Source of the DNA: Clostridiaceae bacterium | Lineage (GTDB): Bacteria > Bacillota > Clostridia > Lachnospirales > Lachnospiraceae | Length of the DNA stretch: 64,000 nucleotides | Direction: 5' to 3' | NCBI GenBank assembly: GCA_910574345.1 | Contig: CAJSZV010000011.1 | Coordinates: forward strand, 62,001 to 126,000 | Part shown: positions 17,206 to 27,678 of the stretch, one piece after another | How the letters are laid out: the number at the start of each line of letters is the position of its first letter | Numbering within the stretch: the stretch's first letter is position 1 | Notes under the pieces: generated by a model | Database searches by the model: none | Told to the model about the DNA's origin: nothing | What the model saw: the letters and a program-made list of their open reading frames with translations, nothing else | Program-made: the position numbers and the translations under genes

Positions 17206-18295
17206 CTAATTATTGCCACCATTCACGACCAATAATATAAATCTATTCCATAACCATATTCGTAACTGTTCCAATCCCATACAAAAAGTATTAATAAAAA
17301 CTGTACACAAAGGCACACCTACTAATATAAGAAACAACTTATCTGAAAAACTACCAAATCTCTCTTTTAACAAATACTCCCATATGAATGGATGAACAGT
17401 TATTAAATATACTGACAATTGCAACGGAGCCACTCTCTTTATTCTATTCTGCCAGTTTATTGGATATTGTTTTTGTTTTGCCCATAAGATTAGAAAAAAA
17501 GCTGCAAAATACATAGTTAATGACGATGGCCATACCCCATCACATCTGCCACACCACATATGCCGGACTATCTCTGGAAATTTTATGTATCCAATTTTAT
17601 CCAAGAACTGCCCCCCCCCAAGTTACCATAATACAGCCCATATATCCCCCTATCCCAATTCGTGGCATTGCATCTATGTACTTATCATACTTTTTAATTA
17701 AGGCTCCTCCACAGTAACAGATCATCAGCCAAACTGCATTATTCCCTGATGTTGTAAGAATAACTGAAACACATATAAGACTAATTACATATGCAATAAT
17801 AAATAGCTTTCCTATTTTATTTATTAGCCAATTCATAACAGGAGCAAAAAACATTATAATAAAATACGCTGTTATATACCAATAAGTCTGACTGACAATT
17901 GGGAAAAACATCATTATCATTTTTTCTCTGGTAATTGTTATTGGAAAAAAGATTTTCATTACCCCTGTAATAACAAGCAGCCAAAAAACAACTTGTATCC
18001 ATAATAAAAATAACTTTTTCACATTTAATTTCTTTCCGTACCCAACATACCCAGATATAAATCCAAAACAATTAATTGAACACAAACTAATAATTTTAAG
18101 CATCTGTGCCGCTTCATATTCAACCGACATCTGCCCAGCTGATTCAATAATCCCGCCCCAGCCTACCAAATGTCCTATTGTAACAAAAAACATCGCTATA
18201 ATCCTTAATACATCTATTCCATAATTCCTTATAATTTTCTTCTGTTCACTGTTATATATCTTTTCCATATTCACCTCTGCAGAAGATAATCTCAA
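17206..18295 (-). pseudogene. Acyltransferase family 3 membrane protein, frame broken at a G9 tract
   Basis: OafA/Acyltransferase_3-type integral membrane protein (YGIDVLRIIAMFFVTIGHLV at the N-terminus, about ten membrane segments) that would O-acylate the glycan. The first frame runs 18295 to about 17590 and stops just after a run of nine G on the coding strand (17611-17619). The second half (17206-17604) continues in another frame. Removing one G joins them exactly (WGGQFLDKIGYI) into a 362-aa protein, a normal family length. Either a phase-variable gene in its off state or a homopolymer sequencing error. Last gene of the operon. Confidence 0.8.
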
Positions 18296-18308
18296 ACTAT
18301 TTATAAAA

Positions 18309-19796
18309 TCATTTTATACAATATGCCAGTTGTCCCGGATCTCCATAGTCTGCATATATCATTACCTCATATCCTTGCTCTATAGCTGTTTCTACAGTCT
18401 CATTCCACTTATCTCCTCCCCAATTCGTTCTCCATAGCCAGAAAGCATTGGGTAAATCCTCTAAATCGATATCATCTGATGATAGCACTGTTCCTTTCAA
18501 TTCATAAGCATACGGAGCGGTATAATACTCAAAACCATATTCTGCCATACCTATTAAATAAGTTGTCTCCTGAAATCCTCCGTTATGTAACCATATTTTA
18601 GCAAAATCCTGATCGTAAGTCTTATGCCAATTACTCAAAAGTTCAGGATAAGCCGTTAATATTATTGCTATCACACCAAATACCGCACCTCTTATAGTCC
18701 ATTTTGCAAATAATCTATTTTTCATACTACAAATGATCTCATACCAAATCGTGGGTATGGACAGATAAAATATAGGCATATAAAAGTAAGAGTACCTTCC
18801 ATAAAATCCTGCACTCTGATTTGGATGTACCATAGCATAGATATGGAATATTACAAGCCAATAATGTATAATATATGCCGATAACAAAACAGATACGAGA
18901 CTTTTTAATAACCAGGGAGTTGTCTTTTTTATAAGTAAAATCACACCTGCTATGACAGTACTAATTCCAACAAATTCCATAAAATTGCCAAACATCCATC
19001 TATCATTTACATCAAAAAAATATCCTATTAATCTTCCAATCACACTAAAAAAATTCTTTATGTCCTTTAATGATATAATTATATTGGAATTTTCGGATAT
19101 CCTGTTATGTTCCAATTGTTTCTTTGCAAACAACATATAAAGGGGCAGTGCAAAAAAAGCAAGCGCAAAGAGGTACATAACTGCGGTATTCCATATTTTT
19201 CTTTTTTCTTTGGCTAAACATTTCTTTATAAGATGTGCAATGAGCAATGGGAAAACAATAAAGAATGCCCCATACTGGCTATACATCCCGCCTACACATG
19301 CTAAGATAAATATAATCTCATCTAAGGTTCTATTTCTTTCATTTATTTTTATATAATAGTAGAGAGAAATGCATAGAAACATAAGCATCAATGCATATTC
19401 CGAACACTCCTGAATACAATAAATCCAACGATAAGTTGCCCCCATAGAACATACTACACCTGCCGCTAATAAAGGTGTCGTCATGTTTTTTAAAGATTTG
19501 TATATACATATTCCTGAAACTGCTCCACACAGAACATTAAACATACGAAACCATAAAACAGATTTTCCAATCTTGAGCCAAAAATGCATAAGAAAATTAT
19601 ACAATGGAGGCTGAAAAGTATTAATAATCGCTCTATACATATCCCCATTCCTAATACTTTTCTGTGAAATAGTATATTCAACCCATTCATCCCCCCAAGG
19701 TGATGAATGAGTTAAATTAAAAACCATCATAAACAACAAAAAAGCAACAGCTATATAAAACAACAAGCTATCATCACCAAATCGTCTCGTTTCCAT
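18309..19796 (-). CDS. GT-C fold (GT39/ArnT-like) membrane glycosyltransferase
   Basis: 495 aa, about 11 to 12 membrane segments. The first outside loop carries the acidic motif in SSPWGDEWVEY, and QPPLYNFLMHFWLKIG follows, typical of PMT/ArnT-type enzymes that use polyprenyl-phosphate sugars. It lies 2 bp after a GtrA gene and close to a GtrB-like gene. The three together look like a Gtr-type side-chain glycosylation set acting on the outer face of the membrane. Confidence 0.82.
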   Translation of the reverse strand: METRRFGDDSLLFYIAVAFLLFMMVFNLTHSSPWGDEWVEYTISQKSIRNGDMYRAIINTFQPPLYNFLMHFWLKIGKSVLWFRMFNVLCGAVSGICIYKSLKNMTTPLLAAGVVCSMGATYRWIYCIQECSEYALMLMFLCISLYYYIKINERNRTLDEIIFILACVGGMYSQYGAFFIVFPLLIAHLIKKCLAKEKRKIWNTAVMYLFALAFFALPLYMLFAKKQLEHNRISENSNIIISLKDIKNFFSVIGRLIGYFFDVNDRWMFGNFMEFVGISTVIAGVILLIKKTTPWLLKSLVSVLLSAYIIHYWLVIFHIYAMVHPNQSAGFYGRYSYFYMPIFYLSIPTIWYEIICSMKNRLFAKWTIRGAVFGVIAIILTAYPELLSNWHKTYDQDFAKIWLHNGGFQETTYLIGMAEYGFEYYTAPYAYELKGTVLSSDDIDLEDLPNAFWLWRTNWGGDKWNETVETAIEQGYEVMIYADYGDPGQLAYCIK

Positions 19797-19798
19797 CT

Positions 19799-20203
19799 TT
19801 ATCCCCTAAATATAAAAAGTTTACTGGCAATATAATTGAGCATAATAACTGCAATATTAGATATTGCTTTCATTAAAATATCATTCCAACCCAATATTTT
19901 TACACTTACAATCATAATTATTAAATCCAAAATACCTGTCATTATACGACACAGAAAAAAAGACAATACTTCTTTTATTACACTTTCCTTATTCCACGTT
20001 TTACTCTCAAACACCCATATTTTATTTGTAATAAAAGCAAAACTAACTGCAAGCAACCATGAAACTACTGTACTGGATACGACAGTCCACCCAATCATAT
20101 ATGTACATGCATAATAAGATATAATATTTATGATTGTTGTACATATACCAAAAAAGAGATACCTAATCACACCTTTATACTGATTAAAAGCCTTTTTAAA
20201 CAT
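19799..20203 (-). CDS. GtrA-family flippase-like protein
   Basis: 134 aa, four membrane segments, with the GtrA pattern (IRYLFFGICTTIINIISYY; FAFITNKIWVFESKTW). GtrA proteins flip undecaprenyl-phosphate sugars. It overlaps the preceding GT2 gene by 8 bp, as in gtrAB pairs. Confidence 0.88.
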   Translation of the reverse strand: MFKKAFNQYKGVIRYLFFGICTTIINIISYYACTYMIGWTVVSSTVVSWLLAVSFAFITNKIWVFESKTWNKESVIKEVLSFFLCRIMTGILDLIIMIVSVKILGWNDILMKAISNIAVIMLNYIASKLFIFRG

Positions 20204-20921
20204 CTATTTCTATTTTCCTTAATGTTTTATTTATCTTCTTAAAATCTTTCACAGCCTGTATACCAATCCTAGTAATCTTTTTCAAGTTAATAGAATTAAC
20301 TCCACCTTGTCTTGGTCTAAAGGTAATCGGAATATATTTTACCTTTAATTTTTTCTTGGCATAAATTACAGACAGAATCACATTAGATAAATTGAAATTC
20401 TCCGGCACTAAATAAAGATTTTGTTTCAATATTTTCCCTTCCATCAGCCTGAAAGGTGTATTCGCATCTGTAATTTTTTCCCCAAAACATATCTTTATAA
20501 CCAATTTTAAAATCCTCGTTACAAAAATTCTGGATATACCATCTTTCCGTTGATTACGATAGCCAATAATCATATCGAATTCTTTCCTCTGCTCCCAAAA
20601 AGGCCAAAATTCGTCTGCTAATGTCTGCCCATCGGAATCTGTCTGAAAAACATAATTCGCTTCATGTTCCAAAGCATAATGATAAGCATAAAGGAGTGTT
20701 GCCCCATGTCCGCTGTTTTCTTTTGATAAAGCAATTAACTGTGGTCTGCTTTTGGTACATTCTAACATAATTTCATAAGTATTATCTTTACTACCATCAT
20801 TCACTATCACTAGTCGCGAGTCTGCTCCTATCTGACTTACAACAGGATACCATTGTTCAATCACTCTTTGTATTGTCTCCTGTTCATTATATGCAGGAAT
20901 AACTATATATAGATTCTCCAT
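20196..20921 (-). CDS. GT2 polyprenyl-phosphate glycosyltransferase (GtrB/DPM1-like)
   Basis: 241-aa soluble GT-A enzyme without the C-terminal membrane helices of some GtrB proteins. The opening is YIVIPAYNEQETI; the DXD is in FQTDSDGQT; the RQGGVNSI block near residue 205 is typical of dolichyl-phosphate-mannose-synthase relatives. It probably charges undecaprenyl phosphate with a hexose for the GtrA/GT-C pair. Confidence 0.85.
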   Translation of the reverse strand: MENLYIVIPAYNEQETIQRVIEQWYPVVSQIGADSRLVIVNDGSKDNTYEIMLECTKSRPQLIALSKENSGHGATLLYAYHYALEHEANYVFQTDSDGQTLADEFWPFWEQRKEFDMIIGYRNQRKDGISRIFVTRILKLVIKICFGEKITDANTPFRLMEGKILKQNLYLVPENFNLSNVILSVIYAKKKLKVKYIPITFRPRQGGVNSINLKKITRIGIQAVKDFKKINKTLRKIEIDV

Positions 20922-20943
20922 TTTGCACTCCTTTGTATAAGAA

Positions 20944-22479
20944 TTATTTTTTTCTCAAACATCCTATTGATGTGATTATCAATTTTTTATAATATTGAAA
21001 CTCTTCATTTTTATGATACTGCAAGACTACAGTTAGATTTACTACAACAAAAACCATCACAGCCTTGATACCAAAAGATAAATATCCATTTCCGATATTT
21101 ATATATTCATAAAATTTTACAGCAACATGTACACCAATAAAACTCAATATCCATCCAAATATGTAACTCCACATTTCTTTTACATATATTAGATATCCTT
21201 TATCAAATAATGGTCTATATACTAATATAGGAAAAGAATATAAAAAGATAACTAAAGAGCTTATAAATGTACCAATAAATACTCCAATTATTCCATATAG
21301 ATATGTCAATGAAATAGAAACTACAATATTAATAATTGATTCAACTAATGGAACATATCTGTCCTCGTAATAGATTCCAGAAGCATTCTTAAATGTCCCA
21401 AGGGCTCCACGCATACCTGTTTGCCAAAAATTTATAGATAGTACAAAAACAATACTTAAATCAAATAAATACTTTTCCCCTAACCAAAGCATAATAAAAT
21501 TCTGAATCAAATAAAACATACAAATGCTTGCAACGGTATATAGCCAAAAATTCAAAAAAGAAATTCTTTTATATATACTATAATTTTTTTCTTTATTATT
21601 TTCTATAAGCAAATCTCCTACAGAAGCCTGAAGGGTGCTTATCATTTGTGCTAAAATACTGCTAAGTGGATTAATAATTGTAAGGTAATTAGAATATAAA
21701 CCTTCAGCAACAATATTAACCATGCGGCTTATAATAATATTGTCAGTTCCAAAAACAATATAGCTTCCTATTCTATGGAAAAGAAGTCCTTTCACTTTTT
21801 CCATGATATCCCGTTGTATTTGATGCGATAGTTTTCCTGAAACTCTTTCTTTTAAATATGGATACTTCCTATCAGCACATATCTGAATAATTATATTTTC
21901 TGCTATCTTACATATGATTCCAACTACTAAATACAAAATGAAATTATGGGTATATATCAAAGTCAATATTTGCAAAATCTGAAGAATCACCACTCCAATG
22001 ATATCGCATAAACTTATAATATAATTTTTTTGATTGGCATATATAATAGAGCGCTTATATGAAAAAGCATACGATGAAACTGATTCTAATAAGAATAAAT
22101 AGTATAAAATATAAATGTTGTCATGAATATTTAAATCGCCTATTATATTTTTTATAAGTGGAGTAATAAGTATTCCAATTAGCAATATAACACCAGCAAT
22201 TAATCTGTAACACTGTTTATAAAAATTCATGATCATTTTGATCTCTTCAATATGCTTCTCTTTAACCGGCTTATAAAGATTATATATAATGGCGGAGCCA
22301 ATCCCTAATTCTGCGATAGAAAGCATAGAAATAATGCTTCCAAACAATGCATATATTCCATTATATTCATCTCCCATGATTTGAATCAAACAGGTTTTTC
22401 CAGCAAATGAAAGAATAATTTTCACGAAATACAAAACAACAACCGCTGCCATATTATAAAAAGAATTTTTAATTCTCAT
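20944..22479 (-). CDS. Wzx-type polysaccharide flippase
   Basis: 511 aa with 12 to 14 membrane segments; N-terminus ALFGSIISMLSIAELGIGSAIIYNLYKPV is typical of Wzx/PST flippases of the MOP superfamily. It would translocate the undecaprenyl-linked repeat unit. Together with the Wzy protein at 24257-25384 it defines a Wzy-dependent pathway. Very AT-rich. Confidence 0.88.
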   Translation of the reverse strand: MRIKNSFYNMAAVVVLYFVKIILSFAGKTCLIQIMGDEYNGIYALFGSIISMLSIAELGIGSAIIYNLYKPVKEKHIEEIKMIMNFYKQCYRLIAGVILLIGILITPLIKNIIGDLNIHDNIYILYYLFLLESVSSYAFSYKRSIIYANQKNYIISLCDIIGVVILQILQILTLIYTHNFILYLVVGIICKIAENIIIQICADRKYPYLKERVSGKLSHQIQRDIMEKVKGLLFHRIGSYIVFGTDNIIISRMVNIVAEGLYSNYLTIINPLSSILAQMISTLQASVGDLLIENNKEKNYSIYKRISFLNFWLYTVASICMFYLIQNFIMLWLGEKYLFDLSIVFVLSINFWQTGMRGALGTFKNASGIYYEDRYVPLVESIINIVVSISLTYLYGIIGVFIGTFISSLVIFLYSFPILVYRPLFDKGYLIYVKEMWSYIFGWILSFIGVHVAVKFYEYINIGNGYLSFGIKAVMVFVVVNLTVVLQYHKNEEFQYYKKLIITSIGCLRKK

Positions 22480-22499
22480 ATTTACCTCAAAAAAGAACT

Positions 22500-23417
22500 T
22501 TAAGACTTTGCCAAAATTTTATACTTTATAATTCTAACCATATACCAAACCGGCATTTTAACAAAAAACCATATCAAATAAGATATGACACTAAATTTTA
22601 TGTTTTTTCCCCGATTTAAAAATTTAATTCTCATGTATCTGCAGGTTTTATTATACTCACGAAAATTAGTAATTCCCTCTACTATGGGTTTAATCTTAAG
22701 AGATTGACGAATATAATAACAATATCCTTGAAAATTATCCTTATGCCCAACAAGCTCATTAATGCCACTTTGAGTAAGACCTGTAGGCTGATAGTCTGCT
22801 ATATATAGAGATTCATTATACCAACGTATTTTTTTCCCTTCTGCTGCTATTGCATCCCAACATACGCTTTCGGTAACAAAATATTCCCCCTCAAATTCTG
22901 GAAATGGATGTCTTCTCATTATAGATGTTTTATAAATCTCTGCTTTATCGCCCATAAGTCCTAACCTCTTACGTTCAAAATTTGTAGCCTCAATCCACTC
23001 TCCATCCCTTAATTTAGGTCTTCCGCCACATATGGTTCCATCTGGAAGGACCTTCAATCCTGCAACTCCTGCCAGATTATTGTTCCGCAAATTACTTATC
23101 CAATTATTTGCTTTTTCTATAGAATCCTTTGGTAAATAATCATCACTGTCTACGATAAAGAAATATTCACCTCTGGCTATATCAATCCCCTTATTAATTG
23201 CTCTGTGCTTTCCTCCATGTACTTGCTTTATGTAAAAGATATCAAATCTGTCAGTATCAAACTTTGCTACTGCTTCCTCAGTATCATCGAAAGAACCATC
23301 ATCTATAATGATCCATTCGAACTTATAAGAAGTTTGTTCTTTTAAAGATATATATAATCTTTGCAGCAACTGACACCGATTGTAAGTAGCTGTAAAAATC
23401 GTAATAGGAAGTGCCAT
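22500..23417 (-). CDS. GT2 family glycosyltransferase
   Basis: 305 aa. It opens ITIFTATYNRCQLLQRLY and has the donor-site DDG in FEWIIIDDGSFDDTE and the DXD in FIVDSDDYLPKDSIEKA. Inverting GT-A enzyme of the repeat-unit assembly; sugar and linkage not predictable. 20 bp after the preceding GT32 gene start region, same operon. Confidence 0.88.
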   Translation of the reverse strand: MALPITIFTATYNRCQLLQRLYISLKEQTSYKFEWIIIDDGSFDDTEEAVAKFDTDRFDIFYIKQVHGGKHRAINKGIDIARGEYFFIVDSDDYLPKDSIEKANNWISNLRNNNLAGVAGLKVLPDGTICGGRPKLRDGEWIEATNFERKRLGLMGDKAEIYKTSIMRRHPFPEFEGEYFVTESVCWDAIAAEGKKIRWYNESLYIADYQPTGLTQSGINELVGHKDNFQGYCYYIRQSLKIKPIVEGITNFREYNKTCRYMRIKFLNRGKNIKFSVISYLIWFFVKMPVWYMVRIIKYKILAKS

Positions 23418-23427
23418 CTTTATATCC

Positions 23428-24225
23428 TCATTTAAATTTTATTTTTCTTTTTATGTTTTTAATAATTGTTCCTTCTCTTGTATATTGCCTTAATCTATAA
23501 ATATTTCGATACAATCCACATACTGGATTTGCAATTAAAGGCAATACTTTTTTCTGAATCTGCAATTCTTTTTCTCTAATCTTTCTGTCATCTATAGATG
23601 TCCAAGAACCATCGTACCAATGAATACCATGCGTATCTTTTGTTATAATCATCTTTCCAGTCTTATATTCCATTGGACAGAAATAACCGCTTGGCAATAT
23701 TACTGCTCCTGCAACTATCTGCATTTTATCTTTTTTCACATATCCTCTTTCCACAAACCAATCAGTTGTATAACTTGTACATGGTTTAAGATTCAATGAT
23801 CCATCTAGATTTATAAACAATAACTTTAAATATAGATCTCTTAAATTCTTTATTACTTTATGATTTTCAATCGCACCAAATCCTAATCCAGAATTAATAT
23901 TACAGTCCTGCTCCAGGGCAAAGAAAAGATCATTCTGCCTCAAATCATCCAGACTTTTTATCAGTTCAACATCTGTATCTAGATAGAACCCCCCATAACA
24001 AAATATAATGTCTAATCTCGCATAATCGGAAACAAATGCCCACTTTTTATTATCGTATGCTTGTTTTGTATATTGAATCTTATTCACGTCATAATTTAAT
24101 TCATTCCATTCTATAATTTCATAATCCGGACAATTTTTTTTCCAACTCTCAATACATTTCTTTACTTTTTCCGGGAGTTCCCCTTTTCCAAACCAACAAT
24201 AATGAATCTTCTTAGGTATTGGCAT
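23428..24225 (-). CDS. GT32 family glycosyltransferase (capsular/OCH1-like)
   Basis: 265 aa. IPKKIHYCWFGKGELPE at the N-terminus and the DXD block FVSDYARLDIIFCYGGFYLDTDVEL are diagnostic of the GT32 'glycosyltransferase sugar-binding region containing DXD motif' family. Cytosolic transferase for the repeat unit. Confidence 0.9.
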   Translation of the reverse strand: MPIPKKIHYCWFGKGELPEKVKKCIESWKKNCPDYEIIEWNELNYDVNKIQYTKQAYDNKKWAFVSDYARLDIIFCYGGFYLDTDVELIKSLDDLRQNDLFFALEQDCNINSGLGFGAIENHKVIKNLRDLYLKLLFINLDGSLNLKPCTSYTTDWFVERGYVKKDKMQIVAGAVILPSGYFCPMEYKTGKMIITKDTHGIHWYDGSWTSIDDRKIREKELQIQKKVLPLIANPVCGLYRNIYRLRQYTREGTIIKNIKRKIKFK

Positions 24226-24256
24226 TATGCTAATACTCCTTTCTAATGCCTATTTT

Positions 24257-25384
24257 CTATTGTATTTGTAAGCATCTAATATAACGAATTGCCTTAGCAC
24301 TAAAAAAGATAATAAAATTATAATTCACCAGATTAAGAATAGGTTCATTCAATGTCCACAATGCAATACAAATCCCACTAATAATCAAATCATATCTTTT
24401 TATTTTGACAAAATAGTACATAATAATAGTCATAAAAAGCAAAAATAATGCACTAAAAATAGCTCCCCAATTTTGAAGCATAATAGTATAACCAGAATCA
24501 ATATAAAAATAAGAATTCTCGTCTATATGCAGTAAATCTAAATCTACATTTCCTCCTAGTAGGGAAAAACCAAAAATCTTCATTGACTGACTTGTTAGGC
24601 TCAACCTCCAGTTCATCGCCTTATCAAGAACGTGCGAAAAAGATATAATTATATTATTAATACCTTCCGGTAAAATTTCTCCAATAATAGGCACATTTGA
24701 ATTGCCCGCACACTCTGCCAAAAAGAAATTTGTCAAAAAGCAAAAGGGGAAAAATATTATAGTTATTTTTGAGGTTATTAATTTTCTTCCAATTCTGTTT
24801 TTAATTGAAGCACATAATGCAAGAGCAATAAGCGTAATCAAAAGTAATGATCTGCTTGTTGAGACAACTGTAGCAATTACCAAAAAAAACACAAGAATTA
24901 TATAATGAATAGTTTTTAAATTGCACTTTTTGTTGCTTATATATAATAATATTACTATGCTTACCTGTAATCCTAATGTATTATATGATGCCCCTATCCC
25001 AATTATTTGAAATAAAACAAGAAATGAAAATGAACTATAAAATACTAATTTTAACAATTTATCAGTATTAATATTCTCGCAAGCAATCATACATATAAAT
25101 ATAGTAAGGAAACTATAATTTTTAAACGCTCTCCAACTATATACAGAATACATTAGGATGGCAAAATAAACCAAAAACATTTTAAGTGTTATCTTTCTCC
25201 TAACAAAAACAGAAAAAATACCACTCAAATTTGCACCTAACATAATCAATTTAAATTCCGCTCTATATATAGATGAATTTTTTCCCATATAATATAGATT
25301 GATGCCCCACAAAAAAATCATTAAAAAAAACTCATATCTATTTATAACCGATCTCGCTACTAAATTTTTATTATCTGCTTTCAT
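24257..25384 (-). CDS. Wzy-type polysaccharide polymerase
   Basis: 375 aa, about 10 to 12 membrane segments with one larger outside loop (about residues 225-290). No strongly conserved motif, as is usual for Wzy; assigned by size, topology and position among glycosyltransferases and a Wzx flippase. An O-antigen ligase is the alternative. Confidence 0.75.
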   Translation of the reverse strand: MKADNKNLVARSVINRYEFFLMIFLWGINLYYMGKNSSIYRAEFKLIMLGANLSGIFSVFVRRKITLKMFLVYFAILMYSVYSWRAFKNYSFLTIFICMIACENINTDKLLKLVFYSSFSFLVLFQIIGIGASYNTLGLQVSIVILLYISNKKCNLKTIHYIILVFFLVIATVVSTSRSLLLITLIALALCASIKNRIGRKLITSKITIIFFPFCFLTNFFLAECAGNSNVPIIGEILPEGINNIIISFSHVLDKAMNWRLSLTSQSMKIFGFSLLGGNVDLDLLHIDENSYFYIDSGYTIMLQNWGAIFSALFLLFMTIIMYYFVKIKRYDLIISGICIALWTLNEPILNLVNYNFIIFFSAKAIRYIRCLQIQ

Positions 25385-25406
25385 AGGTATATATTCACAA
25401 TCTATT

Positions 25407-26540
25407 TTATTTATTATTTTCTGGAATATATGTATTCTGGTAATATTCTTCTATTACCTTTATTTCTTTTCTCAAATCATATTGGTTAATCACATAATCT
25501 GTTTTCTTCTCTTCGCTTCTAGAAACCGCAGCTTCACAAATTTTATCTTCCCATTCTTTTTTATCTCTCAATGACACATAAGCTACATCACCAGATATAT
25601 TAGTCATCTGCGTAATATGATCTGATAGTATACATTTCAAGCCATTTGCCTGTGCCTCTACTGCTGTAAAAGGAAACCCCTCAAACTCTGAGGACATAAC
25701 AAACACATCCATTGCCGAGTAAAATTCGTTCACATTAGTTATGTTCCCCGTAAAAAGCACATAATTTTCAAGACCTTTTATATGAACTAAACTTTTCAAT
25801 TCCTGTTCCAACTCACCATCACCAATAATCATAAGTAAAAAATTCTTATTTCTGTTTATCAAATCAGGGAGCAACTCTATCAAAAACCTTTGATTTTTCT
25901 GTTTTACCAATCTTCCTACATTTCCAACAACTACTTTTTCCTCTATACAATATTGCTTTCTGATCCTTTTTCGATATGATTCATGATAACGGTACTGATC
26001 TATAAAAATTGCATTATGTATGATCTTGTAACGTTTTGACATCATAAATTTTTCTGTGTATTTACTTCTACCCGCCAAATCTGAACAGGATAATCCTACA
26101 TTTATAGAATTTTCTAAAATACTCTTTAAGAGTAAGCGAAATACTCTATCCAACCATTTCGTAGAGAAATTTCCAGAATTATGCGAATGGGCAATTACAT
26201 TAGAAGTCCTTGCAATTTTCGCTGGAACTGTTCCTGTCAGCAATCCTTTAAAGCTACAGCTATTTACATGTATAGCGTCATAAGGACCTTCTTTTTTGAT
26301 ACACCGATAAACTTCAGCCATTCTTCCCGCCATATTAGACTGTTTCCTGCACAAAAATATCTTACAGCCATATCCAATCGCTTCATCATAGAAATCTAAA
26401 CGTGTTCTGTCATAAACCAACAAGTCAATAGAAAACTTTTCATAATTTATGGTTCTCAAAATATTCATCACAAAGAGTTCATTTCCGCCTACTCCCAGAG
26501 AGCCAACTATAATTAATACCTTTATTTTCCGTCCCATCAC
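25407..26540 (-). CDS. GT4 family glycosyltransferase
   Basis: 377 aa GT-B enzyme. The N-terminal VGSLGVGGNELFVMNIL donor loop, VGRLVKQKNQRFLIE, and the C-terminal EX7E region SSEFEGFPFTAVEAQANG are visible. Retaining transferase. Its start overlaps the phosphonopyruvate decarboxylase stop by 4 bp, coupling it to the phosphonate genes. Confidence 0.9.
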   Translation of the reverse strand: MMGRKIKVLIIVGSLGVGGNELFVMNILRTINYEKFSIDLLVYDRTRLDFYDEAIGYGCKIFLCRKQSNMAGRMAEVYRCIKKEGPYDAIHVNSCSFKGLLTGTVPAKIARTSNVIAHSHNSGNFSTKWLDRVFRLLLKSILENSINVGLSCSDLAGRSKYTEKFMMSKRYKIIHNAIFIDQYRYHESYRKRIRKQYCIEEKVVVGNVGRLVKQKNQRFLIELLPDLINRNKNFLLMIIGDGELEQELKSLVHIKGLENYVLFTGNITNVNEFYSAMDVFVMSSEFEGFPFTAVEAQANGLKCILSDHITQMTNISGDVAYVSLRDKKEWEDKICEAAVSRSEEKKTDYVINQYDLRKEIKVIEEYYQNTYIPENNK

Positions 26541-27670
26541 TTTTTTACATCTTTCCCATTTAAATATTCCATAAAGCTCTTCTTATTCTCCATCGCATTT
26601 ATTGTTGGTCTTCCCAAATTCTCTCTTGCTCCAATAGCGCATTTCACTTCAACAAAACTCAATCCCTCATATTCTTTTACCCTTTGCAGTTCTCTATCCA
26701 ATTCTTCAAAATTTTTTGCCCTATTAACATATGAGTAGCCACAAGCCTTAGCAATCGCAGGTAAATCGATTTTTTCGGCAACTGTCGGCATTCCCCCAAC
26801 TGTTTCATGTGCCCCGTTGTTAATTACGATATGAACTAAATTATGCGGATTATTAGCGCCCAACACTGCCATAGAGCCCATGTGCATTAAAACAGCACCG
26901 TCTCCATCTATACACCATACCTTTTTGTTCGGTTTACTAAGTGCTATCCCAAATGCAATGGAAGAGGCATGCCCCATGGAGCCAACAGTCAAAAAGTCAT
27001 ATTTATGGCTTTCTCCATTGGCATCACGGATTTCAAAAAGTTCCCTGCCTGCCTTTCCTGTTGTCGCTATTACCGGATCTTCTCCAGATATCTTAACAAT
27101 ATGCCGGATAATTTCTTCACGTACCATTTCATTCTCATTTTTGTATTCCGTCTTTCCTTCATAAGAAAGTGCACCCTTGCGTATAATAAACGCTGCATTT
27201 TTGCCCATTGCAAGCAATGTCCTGAAATCTGCCATTATACCAGCTGTTTCCTCTTCTGTTGTCTTCCTATCTATTATAAAAGACTTAATATCCATATCCT
27301 CCAACAGCTTTACGGTTATTTCCCCCTGATAGATATGCTGCGGTTCATCATAAACTCCCGGCTCTCCACGCCATCCGATAATAAAAAGAACGGGTATTGC
27401 ATATACCTTATCATTAAGCAGAGATGCTACTGGATTTATTATGTTTCCCTCTCCGCTGTTCTGCATATAAACTACTGGTATTTTTCCAGTGGCAAGGTGA
27501 TAACCTGCCGCAATCGCTGTGCAGTTTCCCTCATTCGCCGCAATGATATGATGTTTTGAATCAATTCCATAATAATCCATAAGGTAATCACATAATGCCT
27601 TTAATTGAGAATCCGGTATTCCTGTATAAAAATCAGATCCTATAATTCTCACTAAGCTTTCCGCTTTCAT
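26537..27670 (-). CDS. Phosphonopyruvate decarboxylase
   Basis: 377 aa, thiamine-diphosphate dependent. It decarboxylates 3-phosphonopyruvate to phosphonoacetaldehyde, the step that pulls the unfavourable PEP mutase reaction. Visible: the DFYTGIPDSQLKAL opening of the family, catalytic-site Glu in AANEGNCTAIAAGYHLATG, and the thiamine-diphosphate/Mg motif GDGAVLMHMGSMAVLGANNPHNLVHIVINNG (part of residues 255-285). Sulfopyruvate decarboxylase is the nearest alternative, excluded by the neighbouring PEP mutase. Confidence 0.93.
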   Translation of the reverse strand: MKAESLVRIIGSDFYTGIPDSQLKALCDYLMDYYGIDSKHHIIAANEGNCTAIAAGYHLATGKIPVVYMQNSGEGNIINPVASLLNDKVYAIPVLFIIGWRGEPGVYDEPQHIYQGEITVKLLEDMDIKSFIIDRKTTEEETAGIMADFRTLLAMGKNAAFIIRKGALSYEGKTEYKNENEMVREEIIRHIVKISGEDPVIATTGKAGRELFEIRDANGESHKYDFLTVGSMGHASSIAFGIALSKPNKKVWCIDGDGAVLMHMGSMAVLGANNPHNLVHIVINNGAHETVGGMPTVAEKIDLPAIAKACGYSYVNRAKNFEELDRELQRVKEYEGLSFVEVKCAIGARENLGRPTINAMENKKSFMEYLNGKDVKK

Positions 27671-27678
27671 AATTTTAA

